From: Candidatus Sericytochromatia bacterium
GTDB lineage: Bacteria; Cyanobacteriota; Sericytochromatia; S15B-MN24; JAQBPE01
Direction: 5' to 3'
Length of the DNA stretch: 37,253 nt
Assembly (NCBI GenBank): GCA_035285325.1
Contig: JAYKJB010000076.1
Location: forward strand, 1 to 37,253
Of this stretch, positions 10,667 to 19,725 are shown in pieces. Both the position numbers and the translations under genes were made by a program. Below the pieces are notes generated by a model. The model was given only the letters and a program-made list of their open reading frames with translations. It was not told the DNA's origin and did no database searches. Position 1 is the stretch's first letter. Every line of letters starts with the position of its first letter.

Positions 10667-10704
10667 GCCCACCTGCTTCCGTCCCGTCCCCCTCAGAGGC
10701 CCCC

Positions 10705-11634
10705 ATGTCGTTCCCGATGACCCATCTGCTAAGGCCCCTGAGGTCGCTCGCAGCCCCGTTGGAAGCGGGTCTGCGACACGTGGGAGCGGTGCAGGAATCT
10801 GCGCTTGCGGGCGTGGGTCGTGATGTCTTCAATCGCTCTCCCGAGGCCTCGCGAGCCCTGTCTGTCATGGCCGGGCGACGGGCGCAGGCGGCTCCAGTGA
10901 CGCTGCTCGGGGCGGGTTTCATCCAGCAGCTGGATCGGGTGGTCAACCCGCTGGGTCACTACAGCGAGCCTGGCATGAAGCAGGCTCGTGAAGCTTTCTA
11001 TGATCAGCTGTATCGGCAACCCGATCTGCAGGCCCAGGCCCACACCATGCTCAAGAAATGGGTGACGGGCGGCAATGACCAGAACGTGGTACGCGACGCC
11101 TTCATGGCCCTGGCTGAGGCTCAGGGGCGGGCTGCGACGCCCGAGCAGACGCTAGTAAGGGATCTGCTCGCGACCCGACAGGAACGCTGGGAGCGCTTGG
11201 CCCAGCGGTTCGGTGAGACCGCCCCCACCCACTTCCACCTTTACCGGGGCGTGCGCGGGGAGTACGCCATCGAGGAAATCGTGGCCGCGCTGGAGACGCC
11301 GGGCCGCAAAACCGTCACGCTTTCGCATCACACGGTGGCCTCGTGGACGACGGACGTGCGTCAGGCCCGCCGGTTCGCAGATTCGCCCGCCGCGAGCGTG
11401 ATTTACGAGGCAGACATCCCCATGCATCAGACCCTGGCGGACAAGTGGGTCGACGGCTCCGGTTTCCTGATGTGGTGTGCTGAGCAGCAAGAGGTCATGG
11501 TCGCTGCGCGGGAGCTTCAAGTCCCGCTCGATCGCTTCGAGGTGACCTTTCGCGGGAAGACCTATGGCCCGGCCCAACGGGACGACCTGGTGAGAGCCTG
11601 GCGGGCCGCTCACCCCCGAGCACAGGCCGCCTGA
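10705..11634 (+). CDS. ADP-ribosyltransferase-fold protein, second of a tandem pair
   Basis: Protein of 309 residues; the start ATG 10705 lies 38 nt after the preceding gene. An N-terminal alpha-helical region (1-170) precedes a C-terminal domain with the three landmarks of R-S-E type ADP-ribosyltransferases: FHLYRGVRG (R181), LSHHTVASWTTD (S207, T210, S213; STS-like strand) followed by ARRFADSP, and EQQEVMV (260-266) with E263 placed as the catalytic glutamate of a QxE motif. The same reading frame stays open upstream to 9850, but that part is a shadow of the first ART gene and not the true N-terminus. No secretion signal is seen. Pairing with 9893-10666 suggests a duplicated or cooperating system; the target is unknown. 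Confidence 0.6.
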   Translation: MSFPMTHLLRPLRSLAAPLEAGLRHVGAVQESALAGVGRDVFNRSPEASRALSVMAGRRAQAAPVTLLGAGFIQQLDRVVNPLGHYSEPGMKQAREAFYDQLYRQPDLQAQAHTMLKKWVTGGNDQNVVRDAFMALAEAQGRAATPEQTLVRDLLATRQERWERLAQRFGETAPTHFHLYRGVRGEYAIEEIVAALETPGRKTVTLSHHTVASWTTDVRQARRFADSPAASVIYEADIPMHQTLADKWVDGSGFLMWCAEQQEVMVAARELQVPLDRFEVTFRGKTYGPAQRDDLVRAWRAAHPRAQAA

Positions 11635-11640
11635 GGTCGA

Positions 11641-11687
11641 GGCGGATTCCACTGATGCGGACTGCCCGCGCATCCCTAGAATCCGCC
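11641..11687. terminator. symmetric hairpin between convergent genes
   Basis: Outer arms GGCGGATTC (11641-11649) and GAATCCGCC (11679-11687) pair perfectly. Symmetric 4-nt internal loops follow, then inner arms GATGCG (11654-11659) and CGCATC (11669-11674) with a 9-nt loop. It fills the gap between the stop codons of the second ART gene and the opposing acyltransferase gene. It lacks a T tract, so a bidirectional, non-canonical terminator is the likeliest role. Confidence 0.55.
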
Positions 11688-11688
11688 C

Positions 11689-12279
11689 TCAGGCGCCCTC
11701 GCCCAGCGGGCGGATCACGCGGGCCGGCACGCCGCCCACCAGGGTGCGCGCCGGCACGTCGCGCGTGACCACCGCTCCGGCCGCCACCACCGCGCCCGGC
11801 CCGATCGTGACGCCTCGCAGCACCGTCACGCCGGTGCCCAGCCAGACGTCATCGCCGATCACGATCGGGGCCTGTTTGGGGCTGTCGCCGCGGCCATCCG
11901 TGCCGTGGAAATCGTTGTCGAGCAGGGTGCATCCCGGCGCGATGTAGACCCGGCTGCCGATCGCGATGTGCCGCGAGGCCGACAGCACGCTGCCGTTGTT
12001 CACGAAGGTGTCGTCGCCCACCTCGAGCAGCCCCCCCGGGCCCACGTACAGCTGCACGCGCGACAGGTAGCTCCAGACGCAGAAGCGCCGACCGATCACG
12101 ATCTGGCCGCCCTCGTTCTCGACCACCGGGCGGCCGCGCACGCGGGCCCCGTTGCCGAGGCGATCGCAATGGCGCAGCGCCCAGGGCGCCCACAGCCGGC
12201 TGGCCAAGTAACGCCCCGCGCGGCGTAGCCACCGCAGCCAGCTTTCCCCTTCCCGGCGGCTCTCGATTTTCAGCTTCAT
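11689..12279 (-). CDS. left-handed beta-helix (hexapeptide) acyltransferase
   Basis: Acyltransferase of 196 residues with clear hexapeptide repeats from about residue 60 to 190 (IVIGRRFCVW, LEVGDDTFVNNGSVLSA, IAIGSRVYIAPGCTLLDND, IVIGDDVWLGTGVTVLRGVTIGPGAVVAAGAVVTRDVPARTLVGGVPARVI). The H in DFHGTDG is placed like the catalytic histidine of WcaF/NodL/maltose-acetyltransferase relatives. These enzymes acetylate sugars at the inner membrane, so this one probably decorates the exopolysaccharide repeat unit. ATG 12279 overlaps the upstream glycosyltransferase stop as ATGA and has AGGAAAGGGG upstream. It is the last gene of the minus-strand polysaccharide block. Confidence 0.88.
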   Translation of the reverse strand: MKLKIESRREGESWLRWLRRAGRYLASRLWAPWALRHCDRLGNGARVRGRPVVENEGGQIVIGRRFCVWSYLSRVQLYVGPGGLLEVGDDTFVNNGSVLSASRHIAIGSRVYIAPGCTLLDNDFHGTDGRGDSPKQAPIVIGDDVWLGTGVTVLRGVTIGPGAVVAAGAVVTRDVPARTLVGGVPARVIRPLGEGA

Positions 12280-13513
12280 CCCGCCACGCCCCTTTCCTGG
12301 GTCGCCGGGTCCTCGCCGTGGCGGGTGGGAATCCAGCCCTGCGGGCGCCCGCCCAGCGCCGCGGCACGGGCCCGCAGCAGCTGCCATGTGAGCCGCGGCA
12401 GCCCGCTCAGGCTCGCCAACATGGCCCCCGCCTGCCGCAGCCCCTGGCCATCCAGCCACAGCGCGGTGGCCAGATAAACCGGCACCAGCGCCAGGCAGGC
12501 CCCCCAGACCAGCCCCCAGCCCCAGGGCTGCAGGCCGCCGACAGCCAGCAGGAAACCCGTCAGCCAGACCAGCAGCTGCAGGCTGCGGGGCGGGGCCGTC
12601 ACGTCCAGCAGCGTGTCCAAGGCCAGCAGGCGGCGCTGTCGCACGGCCGCCTCAAGCAGGGCTCCGGCGTGCCGGCGGGCAGCCTGGGCCCGACCGCTCA
12701 GCCAGCGCCGTCGCTGCTGCCCCATGGCCGCCGCGTGGGGCGTTTTCTCATCGCGCACGATCGCCTCGGCCGTCCAGAACACGGCGATGCCGGCTGCGGC
12801 CAGCTGGGCCTGCCAGGCACAGTCTTCGACCAGGGTCGGGCGCCAGTTGACCAGCAGCGACTCGAAGGTGGCGACGTCGAAGGCCATGCCGCTGCCCATC
12901 AGGGGCGCGCCCAGGCCCAACCAGGTGCGCCCCGCGCAGGCGATGCGGTGCGTGCACAGCTCGCTCAGGGCATCCAGCCGGGCCGTGGGGGTGTCCGCTC
13001 CTGCCGGGGCGCGCAGGCCCTGTACGGCCCGATGCCCGCGGGCCAGCGCTGCGGCCAGGGCGGCCAGGCAGTCGGGCGCAGGCCGGTTGTCGGCGTCGGC
13101 AATCACCACGCCGCGGTAGCGGCTGCGATCCAGGCTCAGCCAGAGGTCGCGCAGGGCCGCGCCCTTGGTCTTTTCCCCGTCACCCTGACGCTCCAGCACC
13201 GTCGCACCGGTGCGACGCGCCAGCGCGGCCGTCTGGTCGGAACAGTGGTCGGCCACCACGTACACGTCGTAGGCCTCGAGCGGATAGGTCTGGGCCTGCC
13301 AGGCCTGCAGGGCGCCCGTGATCACGCGGGCCTCGTCGCGGGCCGCAATCAGGACGGCCAGGCGGCTGGGAGGCGTATCGGGGGCCTCTGGCGGGCTGGT
13401 CTCGCTCAGGCGGGCGGCGATCGCCCCGACCAGTGGCAGGTACAGATGCAGCGCCTGCAGGGCGAACCAGCCCTGGAGCAGGTGCAGGCCCAGCTGGCCC
13501 AGACCCGCGCCGC

Positions 13514-13517
<4 letters not shown>
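12276..13517 (-). CDS. membrane glycosyltransferase family 2
   Basis: GT2 enzyme of 413 residues, processive-like in layout. The N-terminal membrane helix is at about 8-35. The GT-A domain shows VLIAARDEARVI, VVADHCSDQT, a DxD-type ADADNRPAP, VEDCAW (catalytic Asp region) and QQRRRW (QxxRW-type acceptor motif). Two or more C-terminal hydrophobic helices follow (LQLLVWLTGFLLAVGG, GLVWGACLALVPVYLATALWL). It probably extends a lipid-linked glycan at the inner membrane. The start ATG 13517 overlaps the preceding glycosyltransferase stop (ATGA); longer in-frame readings lie inside that gene and are not credible. QxxRW also occurs in cellulose/hyaluronan synthases, so a processive activity is possible but not shown. 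Confidence 0.87.
13200..13217. repeat. 18-bp perfect palindrome, copy 1
   Basis: CGTCGCACCGGTGCGACG reads the same on both strands. It lies inside the membrane glycosyltransferase gene, where it encodes part of ARRTGATV. A second perfect copy is at 15730-15747 and a one-mismatch copy at 23773-23790, read in a different codon frame. Confidence 0.7.
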
Positions 13518-14380
<863 letters not shown>

Positions 14381-14453
14381 AGCTTGCTCCTTTCCCGGGG
14401 GGCGGAACGGGTCCCGCTTGCCGGCATCCTAACCGGCGCGGCCCCTGCCAGCG

Positions 14454-14493
14454 CTGGCCTTCCTGACCGAATCGCGCTGGCCAGGAAGGCCAG
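14454..14493 (-). terminator. 12-bp perfect stem-loop after the GT4-type gene
   Basis: CTGGCCTTCCTG (14454-14465) and CAGGAAGGCCAG (14482-14493) are perfect complements around a 16-nt loop, starting 16 nt past the stop codon of the upstream minus-strand gene. No T run follows in either direction, so it may slow or attenuate transcription, or stabilise the 3' end, rather than act as a classical terminator. Confidence 0.55.
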
Positions 14494-14508
14494 TCCGGCG
14501 CGTTGCGA

Positions 14509-15672
14509 TCACGCCGCCACAGGCAGGTCGGGGCGTTGCCCGGCTCGGACGGCCAGCAGGTAGTCGCCGATCTCACGCGCGCCGGTCTGCCACGAATAGC
14601 GTTCCAGCACGCGCGCCCGGGCGGCCTGCCCGAAGGCCCGCGCGGCGGCCGGGTCGCTCAGGAGTTCGGCGATCGCCGCGCGCAGCGGTCGCGGCGCCAG
14701 CGGCGGCACCACCACGCCGCAGCCGGCCAGGACCGCCGGGATGTCGCTGACAGCCGTCGAGACGATCGGCACGCCCATGGCCATGGCCTCCAGCAGCTTC
14801 ATCGGCACCTGGCCCAGCGAGGCCGCGCTCGGGCGTTGCGGCAGCACCACCATGTCGGCCACCGCCAGGTAGCGGGGGGTGTCGCTGGGCGGTTTGCAGC
14901 CCAGCAGGCGCACCCGGGGGTCGGTGCGGGCGATCGCGCGGGCCTCCGGCGTGATCGGCCCGACCACCAGCAGGCGCCAGGCGCGTCGCGTGCCACTGAG
15001 GGTCTGCAGGGCCGCCAGCAGGTCGCCCAGCCCCTTGCTCGGGTGCGCGATGCCGGCAAAGACGAACACTGCCTCCTCGCCGAGCCCCAGCCGTTCGCGC
15101 AGCGGCCCGCGCGCATAACGGGCCGGATCATAGTGGTCGGTGTCGACGTAATGAGGCGCCAGCAAGCCACCGTGGCGCTGCTGGAAATGGCGGCTGACGA
15201 CGGTCAGGCCGTCGGCCTGCGACAGGCCTCGCTCGGCCAGCCAGGTGGCCAGGTAGTTGTTCGGATCGCCCAGCCGCGGCAGGGCATACAGGGCGTTTTT
15301 CAGGGTGTACTTGCTCCACGGGGCGATCATGGCCCGTTCCCAGTCATCCACGTCCACCACCACGGGCAGGCCCGTGGCGCGCCGATGGCGCAGGGCCAGC
15401 CCGAAGGAGGTGGGTCTGGCCTTCATGGCATAGACCAGATCGCCCGTGATGGCGCGGCGCAGTTCCGCCTCGGCGCGTCGGTAGCCGGAGCCGACCACCA
15501 GCGGAAAGGCCTGGTAGGGAAAGTCCCGCGGGGCATCCGCCTCCAGCCGGTCCGGCCGCGCGTTGAAGCCCAGCACCTGTACCGTGAAACGGCTCTGCAG
15601 CAACTTCGCCAGCGCCCGCACGCGGTAGAGCGGGGCGGTGTTCTCGTCGGATGCCAGCAAGGTGATTTTCAC
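14509..15672 (-). CDS. glycosyltransferase group 1 (GT4-like)
   Basis: GT-B fold enzyme of 387 residues. The N-terminal acceptor domain starts MKITLLASDENTAPLYRVRALAKLL. The C-terminal donor-binding domain shows VFVFAGIAHPSKGLGDLLAAL, LRLLVVGPI-like strand (WRLLVVGPITPEA), VRLLGCKPPSDTPRYLAVADMVVLPQRPS and the E-x7-E-type KLLEAMAMGVPIVSTAVSDIPAVL. It transfers a nucleotide-activated sugar to the lipid-linked intermediate. The start is GTG 15672, overlapping the polymerase stop as GTGA, with GGGAGG 6 nt upstream; the frame stays open much further upstream (to 16812) but that part is antiparallel shadow inside the polymerase gene. Confidence 0.9.
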   Translation of the reverse strand: MKITLLASDENTAPLYRVRALAKLLQSRFTVQVLGFNARPDRLEADAPRDFPYQAFPLVVGSGYRRAEAELRRAITGDLVYAMKARPTSFGLALRHRRATGLPVVVDVDDWERAMIAPWSKYTLKNALYALPRLGDPNNYLATWLAERGLSQADGLTVVSRHFQQRHGGLLAPHYVDTDHYDPARYARGPLRERLGLGEEAVFVFAGIAHPSKGLGDLLAALQTLSGTRRAWRLLVVGPITPEARAIARTDPRVRLLGCKPPSDTPRYLAVADMVVLPQRPSAASLGQVPMKLLEAMAMGVPIVSTAVSDIPAVLAGCGVVVPPLAPRPLRAAIAELLSDPAAARAFGQAARARVLERYSWQTGAREIGDYLLAVRAGQRPDLPVAA

Positions 15673-17183
15673 GCCGTCCTCCCGCGGGCCGCCGGGCCCG
15701 CCTGTGCCGAGGGCTGTCTGCGCCAGAGGCGTCGCACCGGTGCGACGCTGCGCTCCCGATACTGACCGAGCAGCACCACCAGGCCGACGGCCATCCAGAA
15801 GAACTCCGCGATCGGCTTCTGCGCGAAGATGTCGTTGGAGAAGGCGCCCACCAGCCAGGCGGCCAGCACGCTGAACAGGCCCAACGCAACGCCTTGCAGG
15901 GCGGGATCGCCCAGGCGTCGCTGCACCTGGTAGGCGTGCCAGAGCAGCGTGAGGTTCAGCCCGACCCACAGCAGCAGCCCACACCAGCCGAGTTCGAGGG
16001 CCACCTTGAAGTAGTAGTTGTCGGTCGGCACGCCGACCACGGAATCGCGCACGGATTCCTCGCCGGCGGCCTTGCGCGCGTTGCCGCCGGAGGTGTTGAT
16101 GCCATAGCCGAAGGGGCGTCTGGCAATCTCGGGCAGGTATTGCTGGATGTAGTCCAGCCGGACGTTGAAACTGGCGTCCTCGGCCGGTCGAGTGGCGGTG
16201 GCCAGGCGGTCGAGCAGGCGCTCCGAGCCGCTCAGGGCCAGCCCGCCGAGGCCCAGACTGGCGATCACCATCACGCTCAGGCCGAGCCGCCAGCTGCGTG
16301 CCGCCAGCACCAGGGCGGCCGTGCCGGCCATCAGGGCCACGACCGGGCCGCGCGAATAGCTGAGCGTCAGCCCGTAGAGCATCGGGGCGATCGCCAGCAG
16401 CAGCCCCAGCCGCCGCGCCGGACTGGCGGAGAGCGACATGGCCAGGGCCTGCAGGCTGCCCGCCGCCATGAGAAAGCCGAAGGTGGCCGCATCCCCGACG
16501 GTGGAGAAGACCCGCACGTAGCCGCTCAGGATGTGGGTCTGGGCATTGCCCTCGCTGAGCAGCCAGGCCATCTCCTGCCAGAGCAAGCCGTGGTGATGCT
16601 GGAAGATGCCGTAGCAGGCCACGCCCACCAGCAGGGCCAGCCAGCCGTCGAGCAGGCGCAGGATGCGCCGGCGGCGGCGGAAGTAATAGATGACCAGGCA
16701 GAAGCCCAGCATGCGCAGCGTGACGCGCAGCCCGTACAGCCCGAACAGCAGGCCCGGGGAGGCCGGGTTGAGGACTTCCAGCCCCTGATAGAGGGCGAAC
16801 AGGCCGACCCACCAGGTGAGCGGCGATCGGAAGATGCGCGCGTCGCGGCGTTGCAGCAGGTCGGCCAGCAGGCGCACCCCCATCAGCAGCAAAAGGCCGT
16901 CCAGCACCAGCCCGATCGGCCCGGTGTTTCCGAGCGGCAGCATCCGAATCAGCCAGGCCAGGCCGGTCGAATAGACCAGCAGGCAGGCCAGTCCGAACTC
17001 GACATGCAGGAACACCAGACAGGCCAGCGGCAGGCTGAACCAGCCGATCAGGGCGAGTCGGTCCAGCTCCGCGACGCTGAGCGCGATCGCCAGCGCGAGC
17101 ATCCCGCCCGCCGCCAGGGTCACGAGCTGTCTGCCACGCGCGCGGGCAACCTCAGGTGGCGCGGACCAGCCCAGCGCCGTCAC
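15669..17183 (-). CDS. O-antigen ligase/polymerase-like membrane protein (Wzy-like)
   Basis: Polytopic inner-membrane protein of 504 residues with about ten to twelve hydrophobic segments and a large loop around 330-400. LTLSYSRGPVVALMAG fits the conserved SRG region of the Wzy_C/O-antigen ligase family, and RRPFGYGINTSGGNA plus DNYYFKVALELGWCGLLLW match its periplasmic-loop and following-helix pattern. It probably polymerises flipped repeat units on the periplasmic face, paired with the Wzz-type gene just upstream. The start is GTG 17183, overlapping the Wzz stop as GTGA, with GGGAGG upstream. A ligase rather than polymerase role cannot be excluded. Confidence 0.85.
   Translation of the reverse strand: MTALGWSAPPEVARARGRQLVTLAAGGMLALAIALSVAELDRLALIGWFSLPLACLVFLHVEFGLACLLVYSTGLAWLIRMLPLGNTGPIGLVLDGLLLLMGVRLLADLLQRRDARIFRSPLTWWVGLFALYQGLEVLNPASPGLLFGLYGLRVTLRMLGFCLVIYYFRRRRRILRLLDGWLALLVGVACYGIFQHHHGLLWQEMAWLLSEGNAQTHILSGYVRVFSTVGDAATFGFLMAAGSLQALAMSLSASPARRLGLLLAIAPMLYGLTLSYSRGPVVALMAGTAALVLAARSWRLGLSVMVIASLGLGGLALSGSERLLDRLATATRPAEDASFNVRLDYIQQYLPEIARRPFGYGINTSGGNARKAAGEESVRDSVVGVPTDNYYFKVALELGWCGLLLWVGLNLTLLWHAYQVQRRLGDPALQGVALGLFSVLAAWLVGAFSNDIFAQKPIAEFFWMAVGLVVLLGQYRERSVAPVRRLWRRQPSAQAGPAARGRTA
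15730..15747. repeat. 18-bp perfect palindrome, copy 2
   Basis: Second copy of CGTCGCACCGGTGCGACG, extended by one pair on each side (GC...GC, 15729-15748). It lies near the 3' end of the wzy-like gene and encodes SVAPVRR, a different reading frame from copy 1. The DNA rather than the peptide is therefore shared. Confidence 0.7.
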
Positions 17184-18961
17184 GCGGCCTCCCGAGTCCG
17201 GCCCGGCGCGGCTGCCGGCGTCGCCCAGGCCGGGGTGCGCCGGCGGCCGCGCAGGTGGGCCAGGTGCAGCCCGAACAGGCCCAAACCGCCGCTCAGCAGG
17301 AGTCCCAGCAGCAGTTTGATCACCAGTCGGTTGCTCTCCGGCTCGGCCGGCGGTTGGGCCGGATCCACCACGCTGAGCGGCAGGTGGTCGGCCCCGACTG
17401 CGGCCAGTTCCGACTGTCCGAGCTTGGTCTGCAAATCGAGGTACTGCGTCTCGGTCACGCGCACCTCGCGTTGCAATTGTTCGAAGGTGACCTGGTCCCG
17501 ACTGGCGTTGCGGGCCTGTGGCTGCAGGGTGCCCAGGCTGCGGTTCAGGCTCCTCAGGCGGGCCTGCTGCATGGCCACTTCGGCGCGCAGGGTCACGATG
17601 CGCGTGCTGGCCTCGGCCAGGGCGGGGTGTTCAGTCACGGCTTCGCGCAGGCTGGCCTGCAAGCCCTGTTTCAGGTTCTGGACCTGTTTCTCCAGCCCCC
17701 GGACCGCACTGGAATCGCCCGGATAGGCCTGCCGGGCATCGCTCAGCTTGGCCTGCAAGGCCGTCAGTTGCTCGCGGGCACTGCGCACGCTCAGGCTCAG
17801 TTGCACCTGCTCGCGCACGCCGGGATCGCGCCGCAGGCGGGCCTGCTCCTGCTGCACCACCCGCAGGGCCGCCTCCGCGGCCAGCAGGTTGCGCTGGGCT
17901 TCATCCCGCTGGGCCAGCAGATCGCCGGTGCGCGTGGGCAGGTTGGCCTGCAACTCGGGCAGGTGGTCGTGCCGGAAGCGCTTGAGGGCTTCCTCCGCGG
18001 CGCGCAGACGCTGGCGGGCGGCGCTGGTCTCATGCTCGATGAAGGCCCGATCGGAGCGCGCCTGATGCGACTGGTTGCCCGCGTAAAACGCCAGAAATTC
18101 CCGGATCAGGGTGTTGACCAGCTCGGCGGCGGCCTGCGCCTCGCTGGCCTGGCCTTCCACCCGCAGCAAGCCGGCTTGCCCCAGGCGGCTGACGGTGAGG
18201 CGGCGCGCCAGCTCCTCAGGGGGATCGCTCAGTTGCAGGGTTTTGGCGACCTGCTCCAGCACGCTGCGGCTCTTCAGCAGCTCGCTGATATTGGCCACCA
18301 TGGTGCCCTGGGTGAACCAGTCGTTGCCGCCGCCGAAGGGGTGCTTGCTGCCGATGCCGGTGTCCAGGGTGGCTGCCGCTACCCAGCTGGGCGGCGCCTG
18401 CCAGGTGTGGGCCAGGATGCCCAGCTCGGTGGCCAGCACCAGTCCGATCACCCACGGCAGGCGCCGGCGGCTCTCGGCCCACCAGCGGGGCCAATCGAAG
18501 GCCGGGGCATCGCGATCGTCGCGCCGGGTGGGGCTGACCATGGGCGTGGGCGTGAGCACCACCGGGAGGCGGGCCCGACGCTCTCGCAGCGGCACGGTGA
18601 CCACGGGGGGACGGACCTCCTCGCGGGCGGTGAGGCGGGTGACCATCTCATCGAGCGGCGCGTGCAGCGCGTCCAGCTCGGCGGGAAACGGCACGGCCGG
18701 CAAGGCCCCCGGACGCAGGCCCAGCAGCTCGCTGCGCAGGGTGATGGCGGCGTAGGTGGGCCAGGACAGGCCACAGCGGGGATGCCAGTCCATGGCGGCC
18801 CGCAGCAGGATCGTCGCGGCCAGGCCTACCACCCCCACGGCGGGGAACAGGCCACGCGCCAGGGCGCTTTCGGCCACCCGCTCCAGCGTGGTCAGCTCGT
18901 GTTCGAAACGCTGCAGGACCGCGCTCTGGCGGGCCGGATCGGGGAAGGTCTGGGGATTCAT
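17180..18961 (-). CDS. Wzz/GumC-type polysaccharide chain-length/export protein
   Basis: Polysaccharide co-polymerase of 593 residues. It has an N-terminal cytoplasmic stretch, a membrane segment (about 165-185, LPWVIGLVLATELGILAHTW), a periplasmic region with the Wzz-like AAATLDTG opening, a long coiled-coil (about 290-520, rich in QARLRAAEEAL and AEVAMQQARLRSL repeats), a PxxP-like PAQPPAEPESN, and a final membrane helix (LVIKLLLGLLLSGGLGLFGLHLAHL). It sets polymer length and bridges the periplasm. No C-terminal tyrosine kinase domain is attached. ATG 18961 overlaps the TolC-like stop (ATGA), with GAGG upstream. The hydrophobic stretch near residues 40-60 of the N-terminus is an oddity for the family. 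Confidence 0.88.
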   Translation of the reverse strand: MNPQTFPDPARQSAVLQRFEHELTTLERVAESALARGLFPAVGVVGLAATILLRAAMDWHPRCGLSWPTYAAITLRSELLGLRPGALPAVPFPAELDALHAPLDEMVTRLTAREEVRPPVVTVPLRERRARLPVVLTPTPMVSPTRRDDRDAPAFDWPRWWAESRRRLPWVIGLVLATELGILAHTWQAPPSWVAAATLDTGIGSKHPFGGGNDWFTQGTMVANISELLKSRSVLEQVAKTLQLSDPPEELARRLTVSRLGQAGLLRVEGQASEAQAAAELVNTLIREFLAFYAGNQSHQARSDRAFIEHETSAARQRLRAAEEALKRFRHDHLPELQANLPTRTGDLLAQRDEAQRNLLAAEAALRVVQQEQARLRRDPGVREQVQLSLSVRSAREQLTALQAKLSDARQAYPGDSSAVRGLEKQVQNLKQGLQASLREAVTEHPALAEASTRIVTLRAEVAMQQARLRSLNRSLGTLQPQARNASRDQVTFEQLQREVRVTETQYLDLQTKLGQSELAAVGADHLPLSVVDPAQPPAEPESNRLVIKLLLGLLLSGGLGLFGLHLAHLRGRRRTPAWATPAAAPGRTREAA

Positions 18962-19677
18962 CGGGTGCCTCGTGCGCTCGGAAAGGCGTCCAAACTGCGG
19001 GGTAATTCGACCAGACTCGGGTCGCCCACCAGCGTGACCAGCTGGGACCAGCGCATGGCCACCTGTTGCTGGGCGCTCGCGACCTCGTGGCGCAGCCGTC
19101 GGGCGTTCAGGCGGGCGTTGGCCAGCTGCTGGACGGCCCCCTGGCCGCGGGACAGTTCGCGCGCGGCCAGGCGGGCTTCCAGTTCGGCCGTCTCGACCGC
19201 GGCTTGCGCCAGCAGCACCTGGCGGCGGGCCATGAGCAACTCCTGGTGGGCCGCGCTGACCTGGTTGACCACGTCCAGCACCGTGCGGCGGTAATCGGCC
19301 TCGGCGATGCGCACGGCAGCCGCACTGCGCTGGTTGCTCTGGGGCGCCGTGAGCAGGTCGCCGACGTTCAGGTTGACGCCCAGCGCGGCGTTCGGCAGCA
19401 GGGTGCCTTCCGGCGTCACGGCGGCGCTGCCGGCCATGTTGTTGGTCAGGTTGAGGCTGGCGCGAATCGCGCGCGCCCACCACCATCCCTGGCTTTCCTG
19501 GTCCAGCCGAGCCTGTTCGAGGCGCGCCTGGGCTTGCACCACGCCGGGGTTGTGTTGCACGGCGCGTTCGAGCGCCGCCGGCAGACTGAGGTCGGCGGGC
19601 GCGGCCAGGGCCAGGCGGGTTGGCGCCAGCGTGCCCAGGCACAGGCCGAAGATGAGAAGCGATTGCCAGGGTCTCAC
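18958..19677 (-). CDS. half-length TolC/OEP-like outer membrane protein
   Basis: Exported protein of 239 residues with a Sec signal (MRPWQSLLIFGLCLGTLAPTRLALA) and one OEP-type unit: LSLPAALERAVQHNPGVVQAQARLEQARLDQESQ, a beta-strand part (LGVNLNVGDLLTAP), then long amphipathic helices (AEADYRRTVLDVVNQVSAAHQELLMARRQVLLAQAAVETAELEARLAARELSRG). Usual TolC-family proteins have two such units and 420-500 residues; this has one. It could form a trimeric or hexameric conduit or be a periplasmic partner. The start chosen is GTG 19677, with AAAGGA upstream; an in-frame TTG at 19692 would spoil the ribosome-binding site. Being coupled to wzz, it may replace Wza as export channel (inference). Confidence 0.75.
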   Translation of the reverse strand: MRPWQSLLIFGLCLGTLAPTRLALAAPADLSLPAALERAVQHNPGVVQAQARLEQARLDQESQGWWWARAIRASLNLTNNMAGSAAVTPEGTLLPNAALGVNLNVGDLLTAPQSNQRSAAAVRIAEADYRRTVLDVVNQVSAAHQELLMARRQVLLAQAAVETAELEARLAARELSRGQGAVQQLANARLNARRLRHEVASAQQQVAMRWSQLVTLVGDPSLVELPRSLDAFPSARGTR

Positions 19678-19725
19678 GGGGGTTCCTTTCAACGGGCAGG
19701 CGTCGATGGGTCGGGGCGATCGCCT

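Noticed and set aside
9850-11634. 594-residue frame covering both ART-like genes
   Set aside because: The 5' half lies in a shifted frame over the motif-bearing 9893-10666 gene, so only 10705-11634 of this frame is real.
14509-16812. 767-residue minus frame reading through the polymerase region
   Set aside because: Only 14509-15672 shows glycosyltransferase motifs and a GTGA start with a good ribosome-binding site; the rest is out of frame over the wzy-like gene.
17156-19294. 712-residue plus frame opposite wzz
   Set aside because: Antisense shadow rich in Ala/Gln/Arg with no domains; the wzz and TolC-like genes explain the region.
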